From NCBI GenBank assembly GCA_018662005.1, contig JABJHA010000033.1, forward strand, positions 1 to 53,678: 53,678 nt of DNA, given 5' to 3'. The notes below the pieces were generated by a model. It did no database searches. It was not told the origin of the DNA and saw nothing but the letters and a program-made list of their open reading frames with translations. Below, one piece after another: positions 1 to 8,683 of the stretch; the stretch's first letter is position 1; each line of letters begins with the position of its first letter. The position numbers and the translations under genes were made by a program. The DNA is from Rhodospirillaceae bacterium. Its GTDB lineage: Bacteria; Pseudomonadota; Alphaproteobacteria; Rhodospirillales; JABHCV01.

Positions 1-72
1 GACCAAGCCGCTCCGTGCCAACGCGGTTAGCTCTGCCCGTTCCGTCGTGTTCAAAAATCTCGCGCGAATCAT
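1..72 (-). CDS. IS630-family transposase, N-terminal fragment (cut by window start)
   Basis: Reading leftward from an ATG at 72-70, the 24 codons inside the window give MIRARFLNTTERAELTALAR and then SGLV. The 'TERAELTALARSGL' segment resembles the N-terminus of IS630-type transposases, where an ERAEL-type helix precedes a run of arginines and the helix-turn-helix. The rest lies outside the window, so no catalytic DDE residue can be checked. The same peptide is encoded at the right end facing the other way. The family call rests on the short N-terminus plus the TA insertion site and is an inference. Confidence 0.5.
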   Translation of the reverse strand, partial: MIRARFLNTTERAELTALARSGLV

Positions 73-139
73 GCCGACAACAAGAATCCTTTCGAATGAG
101 TCTTGCAAGAACTTTTCGCTTTCTCAATGAGTCGGAGTA
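1..139. repeat. Left copy of a 139-bp terminal inverted repeat (insertion-sequence end)
   Basis: Bases 1-139 are the exact reverse complement of 53538-53676, and the match stops at base 140. The inner edge of each copy is a TA dinucleotide followed, going outward, by CTCCGACTCATTGAG. IS630/Tc1-type elements insert at and duplicate TA, and the repeat contains the start of a transposase-like reading frame. I read it as the 5' end of an IS630-family element lying outside the window. The right copy runs 141 bases to the window end, a length that also fits a k-mer overlap at an assembly break. Confidence 0.8.
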
Positions 140-205
140 TATATAAACAATTTCAGGTATACCTTTCCACACCGAACGACCACGTTTTACAGAGGATAAA
201 TAATA

Positions 206-1351
206 ATGGATTCTAAACCATGTATTCATTGGCTTGGTGCCGGTCTGTCATCCGGACCCGGTATCGCCGCCCTTGCCCGTCGCCGCGGCAATGTCGTTCT
301 GTGGAACCGGACTGTGGAAAAGGCGCAGGCGCTGGTTAAAACCATCGGCTCCAGTGAAGGGCTCAGCGTCGAGGCCCTGGACTTTGATCGATTGGCTGAA
401 ATCGTCCAGCCGGGGGATGTCGTCATCTCCATGCTGCCCGGCGCTTTTCATACCCAGGTCGCGCAATTAAGTCTGCAAGCCGACGCCCATATGGTTACCA
501 CCAGTTACCTGAGCCCGGAAATGCAGGCTCTGGATGTAGAGGCTAAAGCCAAAGGACTTGTCGTCCTCAACGAAGTTGGCGTCGACCCCGGCATTGATCA
601 TTTGTTTGCACAAATTCTGGTTGATGAGGCAAGGCGGGCCGGCATGTTGGGCGACGGCCACAGTGTCTCGTTCGAATCCCATTGCGGCGGCGTTCCCGCT
701 GTCGCCAACGATTTCCGTTACAAATTCAGTTGGGCCCCATTGGGGGTTGTGACGGCCCTGGGCAACCAGTCTCGTTCAATAAGGAACGGGCAGGAATTCA
801 CAGTTGAGAAAGCCTGGACCAGCGTCGAAGAAATAAATGTCCTGGGAGAAACATTCGAGGTTTATCCAAACCGCGACAGCATTGGCTACATTGAAGAATA
901 CGGGCTGGCGGACGTCGCCGATTTACAGCTTTTCGTTCGCGGCACCCTGCGATTACCCGGCTGGAAAGCTGCTTGGGCCGATATTTTCAAAACGGTGGAA
1001 ACCGGAAGCAGTGATGACCTTAAGGCCTTAAGCGAACAGCTTTGGAGCGAATACGCCTACGGGCCTGACGAGAAAGACCGGGTCATCCTGTACGTTTCGC
1101 TGACCAGTCAAACCGCCGATGGTGAGTCCTGGAAAGCGTCACTCAGCCTGGATGAAACTGGATCCGGTTGGCAAACCGCAATGGCCCGAACAGTGTCGCT
1201 GACCGCACAAGTGGCCATTGGCGCTGTGCTGGATGGCCGCTTGCAACCAGGCGTCCAGGCGGCCACCCGCGACCCGGCAGAAGCGAAACGATGGCTTGGT
1301 CTTTTAAGTGAAGACGGTATCTCATTCCACGCCGAGAATGTTACGCTATGA
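206..1351 (+). CDS. Saccharopine dehydrogenase-like NAD(P)-dependent oxidoreductase
   Basis: A 381-residue protein with an N-terminal Rossmann fold: GAGLSSG at residues 11-17 is the dinucleotide-binding loop, and the '[14 protein letters not shown]' segment near residue 125 is typical of the saccharopine dehydrogenase family. Enzymes of this family form or split saccharopine-type secondary amines in lysine metabolism, but the substrate here cannot be read from sequence. The start is supported by GAGGA about ten bases upstream. The stop overlaps the guaA start as ATGA (1348-1351), so the two genes are probably co-transcribed and translationally coupled. Only about 66 bases separate it from the insertion-sequence end, so its native promoter may be replaced or interrupted. 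That gap holds a palindrome, AGGTATACCT, at 155-164. Confidence 0.85.
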   Translation: MDSKPCIHWLGAGLSSGPGIAALARRRGNVVLWNRTVEKAQALVKTIGSSEGLSVEALDFDRLAEIVQPGDVVISMLPGAFHTQVAQLSLQADAHMVTTSYLSPEMQALDVEAKAKGLVVLNEVGVDPGIDHLFAQILVDEARRAGMLGDGHSVSFESHCGGVPAVANDFRYKFSWAPLGVVTALGNQSRSIRNGQEFTVEKAWTSVEEINVLGETFEVYPNRDSIGYIEEYGLADVADLQLFVRGTLRLPGWKAAWADIFKTVETGSSDDLKALSEQLWSEYAYGPDEKDRVILYVSLTSQTADGESWKASLSLDETGSGWQTAMARTVSLTAQVAIGAVLDGRLQPGVQAATRDPAEAKRWLGLLSEDGISFHAENVTL

Positions 1352-2898
1352 GCGAACGTATTCTGATTATCGATTTCGGCTCCCAGGTGACCCAGTTGAT
1401 CGCCAGACGGGTCCGCGAATCCGGTGTTTATTCCGAGGTTCATCCCTTTAACAACGTCACCGTCGAGACCATCAAGGCTTTTGACCCCAAAGGGATCATC
1501 CTGTCAGGCGGCCCTGCTTCGCTAACCAGCATCGACACACCACGCGCCCCTGATGGCCTGTTCGATATGGGTCTGCCTGTTCTGGGTATTTGTTATGGTC
1601 AAATGGCCATGGCAGAAGCACTGGGCGGCGAGGTTGTGTCTTCGGACCACCGGGAATTTGGTCGCGCTTTCGTGGACGTAACGGACGATTGCGAACTATT
1701 CCACGGCGTCTGGGATGTTGGTTCCACAGAACAGGTGTGGATGAGCCACGGCGACCGTATTGACGCGCCGCCTCCGGGCTTTCGCACCGTTGCCACATCT
1801 GACGGGGCGCCGTTTGCCACCATTGCCGATGACGAGAGGCGCTTTTATGGCCTGATGTATCACCCCGAAGTCGTCCACACCCCGCACGGCGCAAAACTGC
1901 TTGAAAACTTCACCCACCGGATTTGCAGGTGCGCCGGGGATTGGTCCATGGCCGGGTTCAAGGAACAGGAAATTGCCAAGGTTCGGGCGCAAGTGGGCGA
2001 CGGCAAAGTGATCTGCGGGCTTTCAGGTGGTGTCGATTCATCAGTTGTCGCGGTGCTTCTGCACGAAGCCATCGGCGATCAATTGCAGTGTGTCTTTGTC
2101 GATACCGGCTTTATGCGCAAAGGCGAAGCCGAAGAAGTCGTCAATATGTTCCGCGAGCATTACAATATTCCGCTGGTTCATCGTGACGCCTCCGAACTGT
2201 TTATCAGTAAGCTGGAGGGCGAGCCGGACCCGGAAAAGAAGCGCAAGATTATCGGCGCAACCTTTATTGACGTTTTTGAAGAGGAAGCGGACAAGATTGG
2301 CGGCGCCGACTTCCTGGCCCAGGGAACCTTGTACCCGGATGTCATCGAATCCGTGTCCTTCACCGGCGGACCATCGGTGACCATTAAATCACACCACAAC
2401 GTCGGCGGCTTGCCCGAACGGATGAACATGGATCTGGTCGAACCGTTGCGGGAACTGTTCAAGGACGAGGTCCGAAAGCTCGGTCGCGAACTCGGCCTGC
2501 CCGAAAACTTTGTCGGCCGCCATCCATTCCCCGGGCCGGGCCTTGCCATTCGCCTGCCCGGCGGGGTAACCCGCGAGAAACTAGAAATCCTGCGCAATGC
2601 GGACGCCGTCTACCTTGATGCGATTCGCAACGCCGGCCTGTATGACGCCATCTGGCAGGCCTTCGCCGTGCTGTTGCCGGTCCAGACAGTCGGCGTCATG
2701 GGCGACGCCCGCACCTACGACTATGTGTGCGCCATCCGCGCCGTCACCTCAACCGACGGCATGACCGCCGATTTTTATCATTTTGATATGGAATTCCTGG
2801 CCCAGATGTCCAACCGCATCATCAACGAGGTCAAGGGCATCAACCGGGTCACCTACGACATTACATCGAAGCCACCCGGCACCATTGAGTGGGAATAG
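1348..2898 (+). CDS. guaA: GMP synthase (glutamine-hydrolysing)
   Basis: A 516-residue cytosolic enzyme that converts XMP, ATP and glutamine to GMP. The class I glutamine amidotransferase domain has its catalytic triad at Cys82 (GICYGQ), His172 and Glu174 (YHPEV). The ATP-pyrophosphatase loop SGGVDSS is at residues 226-232. The C-terminal dimerisation domain ends with the usual '[12 protein letters not shown]'. Length is normal for the family. The start lies inside the end of the upstream oxidoreductase gene (4-base overlap). A weak hairpin (GGCGTC/GATGCC, 2904-2919) follows the stop, without a clear T-run. Confidence 0.98.
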   Translation: MSERILIIDFGSQVTQLIARRVRESGVYSEVHPFNNVTVETIKAFDPKGIILSGGPASLTSIDTPRAPDGLFDMGLPVLGICYGQMAMAEALGGEVVSSDHREFGRAFVDVTDDCELFHGVWDVGSTEQVWMSHGDRIDAPPPGFRTVATSDGAPFATIADDERRFYGLMYHPEVVHTPHGAKLLENFTHRICRCAGDWSMAGFKEQEIAKVRAQVGDGKVICGLSGGVDSSVVAVLLHEAIGDQLQCVFVDTGFMRKGEAEEVVNMFREHYNIPLVHRDASELFISKLEGEPDPEKKRKIIGATFIDVFEEEADKIGGADFLAQGTLYPDVIESVSFTGGPSVTIKSHHNVGGLPERMNMDLVEPLRELFKDEVRKLGRELGLPENFVGRHPFPGPGLAIRLPGGVTREKLEILRNADAVYLDAIRNAGLYDAIWQAFAVLLPVQTVGVMGDARTYDYVCAIRAVTSTDGMTADFYHFDMEFLAQMSNRIINEVKGINRVTYDITSKPPGTIEWE

Positions 2899-3046
2899 GT
2901 TTCGGCGTCTTCTGATGCCTAATAAAAGTTACAGTATCGTGCTCACAATAAGTTGAGGCGCCGTCTTGTCATCTTCACGTAAGGAGAGGATGGTGGTATG
3001 GTATTCGTGTTTTTCCAATCCAAGAGAATCGATACCGGGGATACTC

Positions 3047-3964
3047 ATGTCTTCACGCCTTATCATTCTTTTTTCGTCCATTTTGATGCTTCCCCTTCTG
3101 ACCTCACAAGCGGAGGCCGAATGTCCCGGTTATCCCCAGGTATCGTGGTGGGGTTCATTGAGCCATGAAGGTGTCAGAGGTTATGTCAACCAGAAACATG
3201 GCGGTGACTGGGCTGGCTATCTGGATAAATGGAGCCGCCAGCTTGCGACTGTCAGAACCATATACGGTCAGGGAAAGGGCATAAAAATTCCCAGCACCGG
3301 CGTTACCATCAAGGGTATGCAACTTTCAGATTACATCGGCAAGCTGGCCCAACGGGTTGATATCAATCGCTGCCTGTCAAAAGAAACCGGGGTTGAAATA
3401 AAATCAAAGTCAACAAAATCTGCAGATAAAAAATTAAAAGTTACCCCATTCGGTCAAGGCGTTAACGCCTACAGGGCGGGTGATTTCAAAACCGCCCGTG
3501 ATATCTGGCTGCCGCTTGCCATTGAAGGCAATGAGAAAGCCCAAAATGCCCTTGGCCACCTGTACCGCAAGGGACTTGGCGTAGAAGTCGACCTTGCGGT
3601 ATCTCGCAACTGGTATAGCAAATCCGCCGCCCAGAATGATCCCGTCGGCCTGTACAGCTTTGGTGATCTTTCCAGGAGAGAAGCCAAGACAAAAGCTGAA
3701 ATGGCAAAAGCCCTTGGCCTGATTGAACAATCGGCCAATTTAAATTACGCCGGTGCGCAATACGCCATGGCGCAAATTTATCATCAGGGCAAAGAGGTTC
3801 CCGCCGATGATGGCGAAGCCTATTTCTGGAATTTGCTGGCGCAGGGCAACAAGTACAAGAAAGCGCCGGCCCTGATGGAAATTCTTGATAAATCCGTTTC
3901 GGATATCGACAAGGACATCCAGTCCGAGCGGGCCAGGGAATGGTTGGCAAATCTTAAAGAGTAG
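3047..3964 (+). CDS. Secreted Sel1-repeat protein
   Basis: I place the start at the ATG at 3047, six bases after GGGG, because it gives a clean Sec signal peptide (MSSRLIILFSSILMLPLLTS, cleavage near AEA-EC). The frame is open further upstream, but that extension would bury the signal. The mature protein has an N-terminal region of about 100 residues with Trp-rich 'SWWGSLSHEG', a Lys/Ser-rich linker, then three or four Sel1/TPR-like repeats containing the 'NALGHLYRKGLGV' and 'AQYAMAQIYHQGK' signatures. Sel1 proteins are usually protein-interaction scaffolds, and no enzymatic motif is visible. It stands alone between guaA and the convergent fliN cluster. Confidence 0.75.
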   Translation: MSSRLIILFSSILMLPLLTSQAEAECPGYPQVSWWGSLSHEGVRGYVNQKHGGDWAGYLDKWSRQLATVRTIYGQGKGIKIPSTGVTIKGMQLSDYIGKLAQRVDINRCLSKETGVEIKSKSTKSADKKLKVTPFGQGVNAYRAGDFKTARDIWLPLAIEGNEKAQNALGHLYRKGLGVEVDLAVSRNWYSKSAAQNDPVGLYSFGDLSRREAKTKAEMAKALGLIEQSANLNYAGAQYAMAQIYHQGKEVPADDGEAYFWNLLAQGNKYKKAPALMEILDKSVSDIDKDIQSERAREWLANLKE

Positions 3965-3967
3965 GGC

Positions 3968-4099
3968 TCACTCTTTGCCGGACTTTTCACGGCCTCTTTT
4001 TTCAATCGCCCTGATAATCAACCACAAGACCGCCATGATGGTGAAGGCCACGGTGCCAATTTTCAAATAGGCAAGGAGAAGCCCCTGTCCTACAGACAT
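3968..4099 (-). CDS. Small single-pass membrane protein, 43 residues
   Basis: Short reading frame beginning MSVGQGLLLAYLKIGTVAFT, continuing with a hydrophobic stretch (IMAVLWLII) and ending in a charged tail (RAIEKRGREKSGKE). This is one transmembrane helix of about 22 residues with a basic C-terminus, the layout of a small N-out/C-in membrane protein. It lies 22 bases downstream of the small gene that follows fliN, on the same strand, so it is probably the last cistron of that unit. No strong Shine-Dalgarno is visible, which fits coupled translation but lowers certainty. I do not recognise the family. Confidence 0.55.
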   Translation of the reverse strand: MSVGQGLLLAYLKIGTVAFTIMAVLWLIIRAIEKRGREKSGKE

Positions 4100-4121
4100 C
4101 GTTTTTCAGGATTTTTGAAGG

Positions 4122-4331
4122 TCAATGAACGCTGGTACCTTCGGGAACCTCATCAGATAACAGCTCTTCGACAGCGCGGGTAACCTTAAGCCAGATAAAG
4201 CGGCCTTCCTGATCACCTTCGTTAGCCAGTTGATCGGCCTTGATGGCGGCTCCGTTCAAAGCCATTTCACCGTACTGATCCACAAGAAGGCTGGCGCAGC
4301 GCCAAATTTCACTATTGGATTTCATGGTCAT
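4122..4331 (-). CDS. Small conserved-looking protein downstream of fliN (paralogue of the gene upstream of fliN)
   Basis: A 69-residue soluble, mostly helical protein starting five bases after the fliN stop, so probably co-translated with it. An alternative start is Met3. Its core (SEIWRCASLLVDQYGEMALNGAA... GD..GRFIWLKV) aligns with the protein at 4705-4932, sharing the positions N-E....A..L....G..A...A...A......GD..G...W with a single one-residue gap. The two genes therefore look like diverged copies of one family placed on either side of fliN. I do not know a function. The position suggests a role near the flagellar motor or a gene pair inherited with it. Confidence 0.7.
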   Translation of the reverse strand: MTMKSNSEIWRCASLLVDQYGEMALNGAAIKADQLANEGDQEGRFIWLKVTRAVEELLSDEVPEGTSVH

Positions 4332-4336
4332 GCTTT

Positions 4337-4648
4337 CTACAGGCGTTTCACAATTTTTGTAATACTGACGCCCAGGCGGTCTTCGATAACAATAACTTCG
4401 CCCTTGGCAATGATGTTTTCTTCGGCAACCAGTTCAATTTCTTCGCCGACAAGACGCTCCAATTCGACAACCGCGCCACGACCAAGTTTGAGGATCTGGC
4501 TAATCGGCATTAAAGCCGTTCCAAGAACAGCCGTCACATCAACCGAAATTCCGTAAACGGCGCCGACAGTTTCCACGTCGTCGTCGGCCGTGCCGTCAGA
4601 CATATCGGCCATTGCGGCGGCCATATCCATTTCGTCTTCTTCAGCCAT
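4337..4648 (-). CDS. fliN: Flagellar motor switch protein FliN
   Basis: A 103-residue protein with an acidic N-terminus (MAEEDEMDMAAAMADMSDGT) and a C-terminal SpoA/FliMN domain. Diagnostic segments are 'VYGISVDVTAVLGTALMPI', 'LKLGRGAVVELERLVGEEI' and 'AKGEVIVIEDRLGVSITKIV'. FliN forms the C-ring of the flagellar motor with FliM and FliG, controls rotation direction and helps dock export complexes. Apart from fliL about 34 kb away, no other flagellar gene is in the window. It sits between two related small genes (4122-4331 and 4705-4932) on the same strand. Confidence 0.93.
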   Translation of the reverse strand: MAEEDEMDMAAAMADMSDGTADDDVETVGAVYGISVDVTAVLGTALMPISQILKLGRGAVVELERLVGEEIELVAEENIIAKGEVIVIEDRLGVSITKIVKRL

Positions 4649-4704
4649 TTATCGAATCCATGTAATATCCTAGCCACTCAATCAACTAAGCGTCCAATAT
4701 TTCC

Positions 4705-4932
4705 TTAGTGCAGATGTGCACGTTCGGGCGGCGATCCTTCCAACATTCCATCAACAAGCATAATCAGGCGCTTCCACGTTCTGTAACCTTTCATATCGCC
4801 GCTACTTAATTTTCCTTCGGCCTGTAAAGAGGCAACCATAACCGCGTCTTTGCCATGTCGGCGTAACAGTGTATCAGCCATTTCATAGACTTCGGCATTA
4901 GAAAGTTCTTCGCCGGCATTTCGCTCATCCAT
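4705..4932 (-). CDS. Small helical protein upstream of fliN (paralogue of 4122-4331)
   Basis: A 75-residue protein beginning MDERNAGEELSNAEVYEMAD. The frame is open further upstream, but I start at 4932 because a purine-rich GGGGGAAG lies just before it, directly after the stop of the preceding 58-residue gene. The longer form would overlap that gene. The core 'EVYEMADTLLRRHGKDAVMVAS... GDMKGYRTWKRL' matches the pattern of the protein downstream of fliN. Likely all-helical and cytoplasmic. No known motif supports a function. Confidence 0.65.
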   Translation of the reverse strand: MDERNAGEELSNAEVYEMADTLLRRHGKDAVMVASLQAEGKLSSGDMKGYRTWKRLIMLVDGMLEGSPPERAHLH

Positions 4933-4951
4933 TTTTGAAAAAATCTTCCCC

Positions 4952-5128
4952 CTAAGCCGCTTCGCCATTTTGAATGGGAGTACACTTGTACCAGCGTTCT
5001 TCCTCATACCAGGCGGCGTCATCAGCACTTTTTTTCTGGTCGTGCAAAGCTAAAACCCTGTCCCCGACCTTACTGTCGACAACGGCCCAGGATTTAATTT
5101 TCTCGACATATTTGACTTGATACCGCAT
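4952..5128 (-). CDS. Small hypothetical protein, 58 residues
   Basis: Reading frame beginning MRYQVKYVEKIKSWAVVDSK, with a middle 'VGDRVLALHDQKKSADDAAW' and an ending rich in Tyr, Trp and Glu (YEEERWYKCTPIQNGEAA). AAGG lies at normal spacing before the ATG. The pattern of a short beta segment, a linker and 'DAAWYEEERW' resembles small proteins often found in Rhodospirillales genomes that reformat as beta-beta-alpha folds, but I cannot name the family. It is the first gene of the reverse-strand fliN cluster and is divergent from rpsU. Confidence 0.6.
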   Translation of the reverse strand: MRYQVKYVEKIKSWAVVDSKVGDRVLALHDQKKSADDAAWYEEERWYKCTPIQNGEAA

Positions 5129-5225
5129 GACGATTAAACCTTAAAAAATGGAACCCTATTTTCTACTTTGAAGGCTAACAAAGCTTTCTCAACAAATCGT
5201 AAACGGCATTTGTTTCAGGCCGGAT

Positions 5226-5254
5226 TTGTCAGCCGAGCGTTAAATGACTATGAT
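5226..5254 (+). promoter_or_regulatory. Probable sigma-70 promoter of rpsU
   Basis: TTGTCA at 5226-5231 and TATGAT at 5249-5254 are separated by exactly 17 bases, and each differs from consensus at one position. Transcription would begin near 5261 and leave a leader of about 45 bases before the TTG start of rpsU. Confidence 0.65.
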
Positions 5255-5305
5255 ATTTCCCTTCGGCGCAAAAATTTGGCGCCATATCAGGCAGTGAGAA
5301 GTCAT

Positions 5306-5509
5306 TTGTATGTAAGCGTACGTGATAATAACGTCGATCAGGCATTGAAGGCGTTGAAGAAAAAAATGCAGCGTGAGGGTATCTGGCGCGAAATGAAGCG
5401 CCGTCGTTCCTATGAAAAACCTTCTGAGGTCAGGGCAAGAAAAAAGGCCGAAGCGGTCAGCCGCGCCCGCAAACTTGAACGCAAGCGCCTTCAGGTTGAA
5501 GGTTTCTGA
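5306..5509 (+). CDS. rpsU: 30S ribosomal protein S21
   Basis: A 67-residue basic protein whose sequence [20 protein letters not shown] is the diagnostic S21 N-terminus, followed by '[20 protein letters not shown]'. S21 binds the 30S platform near the anti-Shine-Dalgarno end of 16S rRNA and assists initiation. No ATG exists at the family start. The conserved frame begins with TTG at 5306 (giving Met-Tyr-Val-Ser), preceded by GAGAAG four bases upstream. A GTG twelve bases earlier is the alternative. An ACCGC-AGTA-GCGGT hairpin follows the stop, without a T-run. Confidence 0.92.
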   Translation: MYVSVRDNNVDQALKALKKKMQREGIWREMKRRRSYEKPSEVRARKKAEAVSRARKLERKRLQVEGF

Positions 5510-5594
5510 GCCAACCGCAGTAGCGGTCAGCCGAACCAATCCCTATATAGAACAGACCTGCGGCCTGGGGCCGTGGGATTGACCGTTTTGATGA

Positions 5595-7484
5595 GTGACC
5601 ATGCGCAGACCTGACAACAATCCCGACCGGGGGGAAGCCTCCGGCGATTTCGACACCATCCGTTCCCTGCTGCCCTATTTGTGGCCAAGGGATGCATTTG
5701 CTTTGCGTGTTCGTGTTATCGTCTCGTTGATCCTGCTGGCGCTTGCAAAAGTCACCACAGTCGCCGTCCCGGTGATCCTGAAATACGCCGTTGATGCCTT
5801 AACCGCCCCGGTGCCCGGTAAAGACATCAGTACCGAAACGATCATCATTGCCGTCCCTGTTGGCCTGCTCATCGCTTACGGTGTGGCGCGGGTGTTATCG
5901 CTGGCCTTTAAAGAATTGCAAGGTGCGGTTTTTGCCAAAGTTGCCGAGCGCGCCATCCGTAAAGCCGGTGTCAAAACTTTCCGCCATATTCATGATCTGG
6001 CTTTGCGCTTTCATCTTGATCGTCGTACCGGTGGACTAAGCAGGGCTATCGAGCGCGGCACCAAAGGTATCGAGTACGTGCTGCGTATGATGCTGTTCAA
6101 CATCGTGCCGACCATGGTCGAAATCCTGATGGTTCTGGGCTTGCTGTGGGGCCTGTTTGATCAGTGGTTCGCCTTCGTCACCGCCGCCACCATTGCCGGT
6201 TATGTGGTTTGGACGCTGATCATCACCGAATGGCGGATCAAATTCCGCCGGACCATGAATGATTCGGACTCCGAAGCCCACACCAAGGCCATCGACAGCC
6301 TGATCAACTATGAGACCGTTAAATACTTCGGCAACGAGGAACATGAAGCCCACCGTTTTGATCAGGCCATGGAATCCTACGAAAGTGCTGCGGTGACAGC
6401 AAAAACGACGCTGTCCATACTAAACACCGGACAGGGCGCCATCATTGCCACTGGCGCCACCATCATTATGATTATGGCCGGTCACGGCGTAACGGACGGA
6501 ACCATGACGGTTGGCGATTTCGTTCTCGTCAACACCTACCTGTTGCAGTTGTACATACCTTTAAGTTTCCTTGGCTCGAGCTACCGCGAGATCAAACATT
6601 CCCTGATCGATATGGAACAGATGTTCGCGTTGCTGGATGAAGCGGCAGAAGTCACCGACCCACCGGGGGCTCCTGCCTTGTCGATCAAGGGTGCGGAAGT
6701 GGAATTCCGCGATGTCTCGTTCTCCTACACCCCGGAAAGGCCGATCCTGAAGAATGTCTCGTTCACAGTTCCAGCCGGGAAAAGCGTTGCCATCGTCGGC
6801 CCCAGCGGGGCCGGAAAATCCACCATATCGCGGTTGTTGTTCCGCTTTTATGACGCCAGCGAAGGGGCTGTGCTGATTGACGGACAGGATACCCGCACCG
6901 TTACCCAGGCCAGCTGGCGCGCCGCTATCGGTATCGTGCCGCAGGATACGGTGCTGTTTAATGACACCATCTATTACAACATCGCTTACGGTCGCCCCGG
7001 TGCAAGCCGTGAAGAGATCGAGGAAGCGGCGAAACTGGCCGCCATCCACGACTTTATCAGCGCCCTTCCCGAAGGCTACCAGACCGCCGTCGGCGAGCGC
7101 GGGCTAAAGTTATCAGGCGGTGAGAAACAGCGCGTCGCCATCGCCCGGACCATTCTCAAACGTCCGGGCATCTTCCTGTTTGACGAGGCGACCTCGTCTT
7201 TGGACTCGCACACGGAAAAAGAAATTCAAGAGTCCCTGAAACAGGTTTCAAGCGGTCGCACCACCCTGATGATCGCCCACCGGCTGTCGACCGTCATCGA
7301 CGTCGATGAAATCATCGTTCTGGAAGCGGGGCGGATCAGTGAACGTGGCAACCACGCCCAACTTTTGGCCAAGAACGGCCAATATGCCAGCATGTGGGCG
7401 CGTCAGCAGGAAACCGAGCACGCCCGCGAAGTGCTTGAACACGCGGATGAAGATAAAGAAACCGCTGAGGTCGCGGCGCAATAA
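5595..7484 (+). CDS. Atm1/ABCB7-type ABC exporter (fused permease and ATPase)
   Basis: A 629-residue half-transporter. An N-terminal six-helix ABC type-1 membrane domain (about residues 35-320) contains 'SLINYETVKYFGNEEHEAHRF', typical of the Atm1/HMT1 group. The nucleotide-binding domain has the Walker A GPSGAGKST (402-410), signature LSGGEKQR, Walker B LFDEATSSLD and H-loop AHRLST. Bacterial Atm1 homologues export glutathione-linked compounds, and mitochondrial Atm1 supports cytosolic Fe-S or thio-modification pathways. The neighbour mnmA, a tRNA thiolase, makes a sulfur link plausible. Start is GTG 5595 or, more likely, ATG 5601. The stop abuts the end of convergent mnmA. Confidence 0.92.
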   Translation: MTMRRPDNNPDRGEASGDFDTIRSLLPYLWPRDAFALRVRVIVSLILLALAKVTTVAVPVILKYAVDALTAPVPGKDISTETIIIAVPVGLLIAYGVARVLSLAFKELQGAVFAKVAERAIRKAGVKTFRHIHDLALRFHLDRRTGGLSRAIERGTKGIEYVLRMMLFNIVPTMVEILMVLGLLWGLFDQWFAFVTAATIAGYVVWTLIITEWRIKFRRTMNDSDSEAHTKAIDSLINYETVKYFGNEEHEAHRFDQAMESYESAAVTAKTTLSILNTGQGAIIATGATIIMIMAGHGVTDGTMTVGDFVLVNTYLLQLYIPLSFLGSSYREIKHSLIDMEQMFALLDEAAEVTDPPGAPALSIKGAEVEFRDVSFSYTPERPILKNVSFTVPAGKSVAIVGPSGAGKSTISRLLFRFYDASEGAVLIDGQDTRTVTQASWRAAIGIVPQDTVLFNDTIYYNIAYGRPGASREEIEEAAKLAAIHDFISALPEGYQTAVGERGLKLSGGEKQRVAIARTILKRPGIFLFDEATSSLDSHTEKEIQESLKQVSSGRTTLMIAHRLSTVIDVDEIIVLEAGRISERGNHAQLLAKNGQYASMWARQQETEHAREVLEHADEDKETAEVAAQ

Positions 7485-8609
7485 TCAGGCGGCATCGTCG
7501 CGCATGATCCAACCACCGCCCAACACCCGCTCCCCATCATAGAAAACACAGGCCTGACCCGGCGCTACAGCGCCCTGGGGATCATCCAGGGTCACTTCTG
7601 CCCTGCCCGCCCCAGCCGTTCGCACCGTGGCGGCAAGGGGTGGCTGGGTTGAACGCAATTTGACCCGAAGCTGAACACCATCTGGCGGAATATCCTGAGG
7701 CCCCAACCAGTTCAGGTTCTGGATCATCAGGCTGCGCCGTTTCAATGCATCCTTTGGCCCAACAACGACGCGCGCCGTCTTCGGCTCAAGCCGCAACACG
7801 TAAAGCGGTTCGGGGGCGGAAACATCAAGCCCGCGGCGCTGCCCGATGGTGTAATTGATAATTCCTGAATGATTTCCCAACACATTGCCGTCCAGATCAA
7901 CAATCTCGCCCGGGATCAGGGCGTCCGGTCGTAACTTCCTGACCACGTCCTGATACTTTCCTTCCGGCACGAAGCAGATATCCTGACTGTCCGGCTTGCT
8001 GGCCACGGGCAACCCGTAATGATGGGCCAGTTCGCGGGTTTCGTCCTTGTCCATGGCACCCAGCGGAAAGCGCAGGAAATCAAGCTGCTCCGGGGTCATT
8101 GAGAACATGAAATAGCTCTGATCACGGCCCGGATCACGCCCGGCGTGAAGTTCCGCCCCGCCCGGACCCAAAATCCTGCGCACATAATGACCGGTCACCA
8201 GCAGGTCAGCGTCCAGGTCTTTGGCCTTGGCCATCAAGTCCGTAAACTTGACTGTCTCGTTACAGCGCACGCAGGGAACCGGCGTTTCCCCGCGCAGGTA
8301 ACTATCGGCAAAATCCTCGATCACAGCTTCCCTGAACAGGTTTTCAAAATCGAGCACGTAATGGGGAATACCGATGGCGTCAGCGACATTGCGGGCATCG
8401 GTGATATCGCGTCCGGCGCAACAGGTGCCGGGCCTGGAAATCGCTTCACCATGATCGTACAACTGCAAGGTAACGCCGATAACGTCATAACCTTGCTCTT
8501 TAAGCATGGCGGCGGTCACCGAACTGTCGACACCGCCGGACATGGCGACGACAACACGGGTTTCTGCCGGTGCCTTGTTGAGCCCCAAAGTATTGATCTC
8601 AGTATTCAT
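7485..8609 (-). CDS. mnmA: tRNA 2-thiouridylase MnmA
   Basis: A 374-residue enzyme that thiolates U34 of Lys, Glu and Gln tRNAs. The PP-loop SGGVDSS (24-30) activates the base with ATP. Cys116 in '[12 protein letters not shown]' and Cys212 in '[10 protein letters not shown]' match the catalytic cysteine pair of the family. I start at the ATG at 8609 rather than an upstream one because the extra 14 residues are not part of the family and would overlap the divergent neighbour. The sulfur relay would originate at a cysteine desulfurase such as IscS in this window. The 3' end touches the ABC exporter gene with no spacer. Confidence 0.96.
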   Translation of the reverse strand: MNTEINTLGLNKAPAETRVVVAMSGGVDSSVTAAMLKEQGYDVIGVTLQLYDHGEAISRPGTCCAGRDITDARNVADAIGIPHYVLDFENLFREAVIEDFADSYLRGETPVPCVRCNETVKFTDLMAKAKDLDADLLVTGHYVRRILGPGGAELHAGRDPGRDQSYFMFSMTPEQLDFLRFPLGAMDKDETRELAHHYGLPVASKPDSQDICFVPEGKYQDVVRKLRPDALIPGEIVDLDGNVLGNHSGIINYTIGQRRGLDVSAPEPLYVLRLEPKTARVVVGPKDALKRRSLMIQNLNWLGPQDIPPDGVQLRVKLRSTQPPLAATVRTAGAGRAEVTLDDPQGAVAPGQACVFYDGERVLGGGWIMRDDAA

Positions 8610-8683
8610 GTGAGGGAATATAGGTGTTTCCGCTGCCCGTACAATGGGCAAAAACCCAAGCGAGCCGACAAAGGATCATTCAG

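Noticed and set aside
140-205. AGGTATACCT palindrome as an operator
   Set aside because: A 10-base palindrome alone, with no known regulator match and beside an insertion junction, is weak evidence.
2904-2919. Rho-independent terminator after guaA
   Set aside because: The 6-bp stem includes a wobble pair and is followed by TAATAAAAG rather than a T-run.
8610-8683. Riboswitch (SAM or cobalamin) upstream of the methionine synthase
   Set aside because: Only about 70 bases separate the divergent genes, and no conserved riboswitch core or terminator hairpin is visible.
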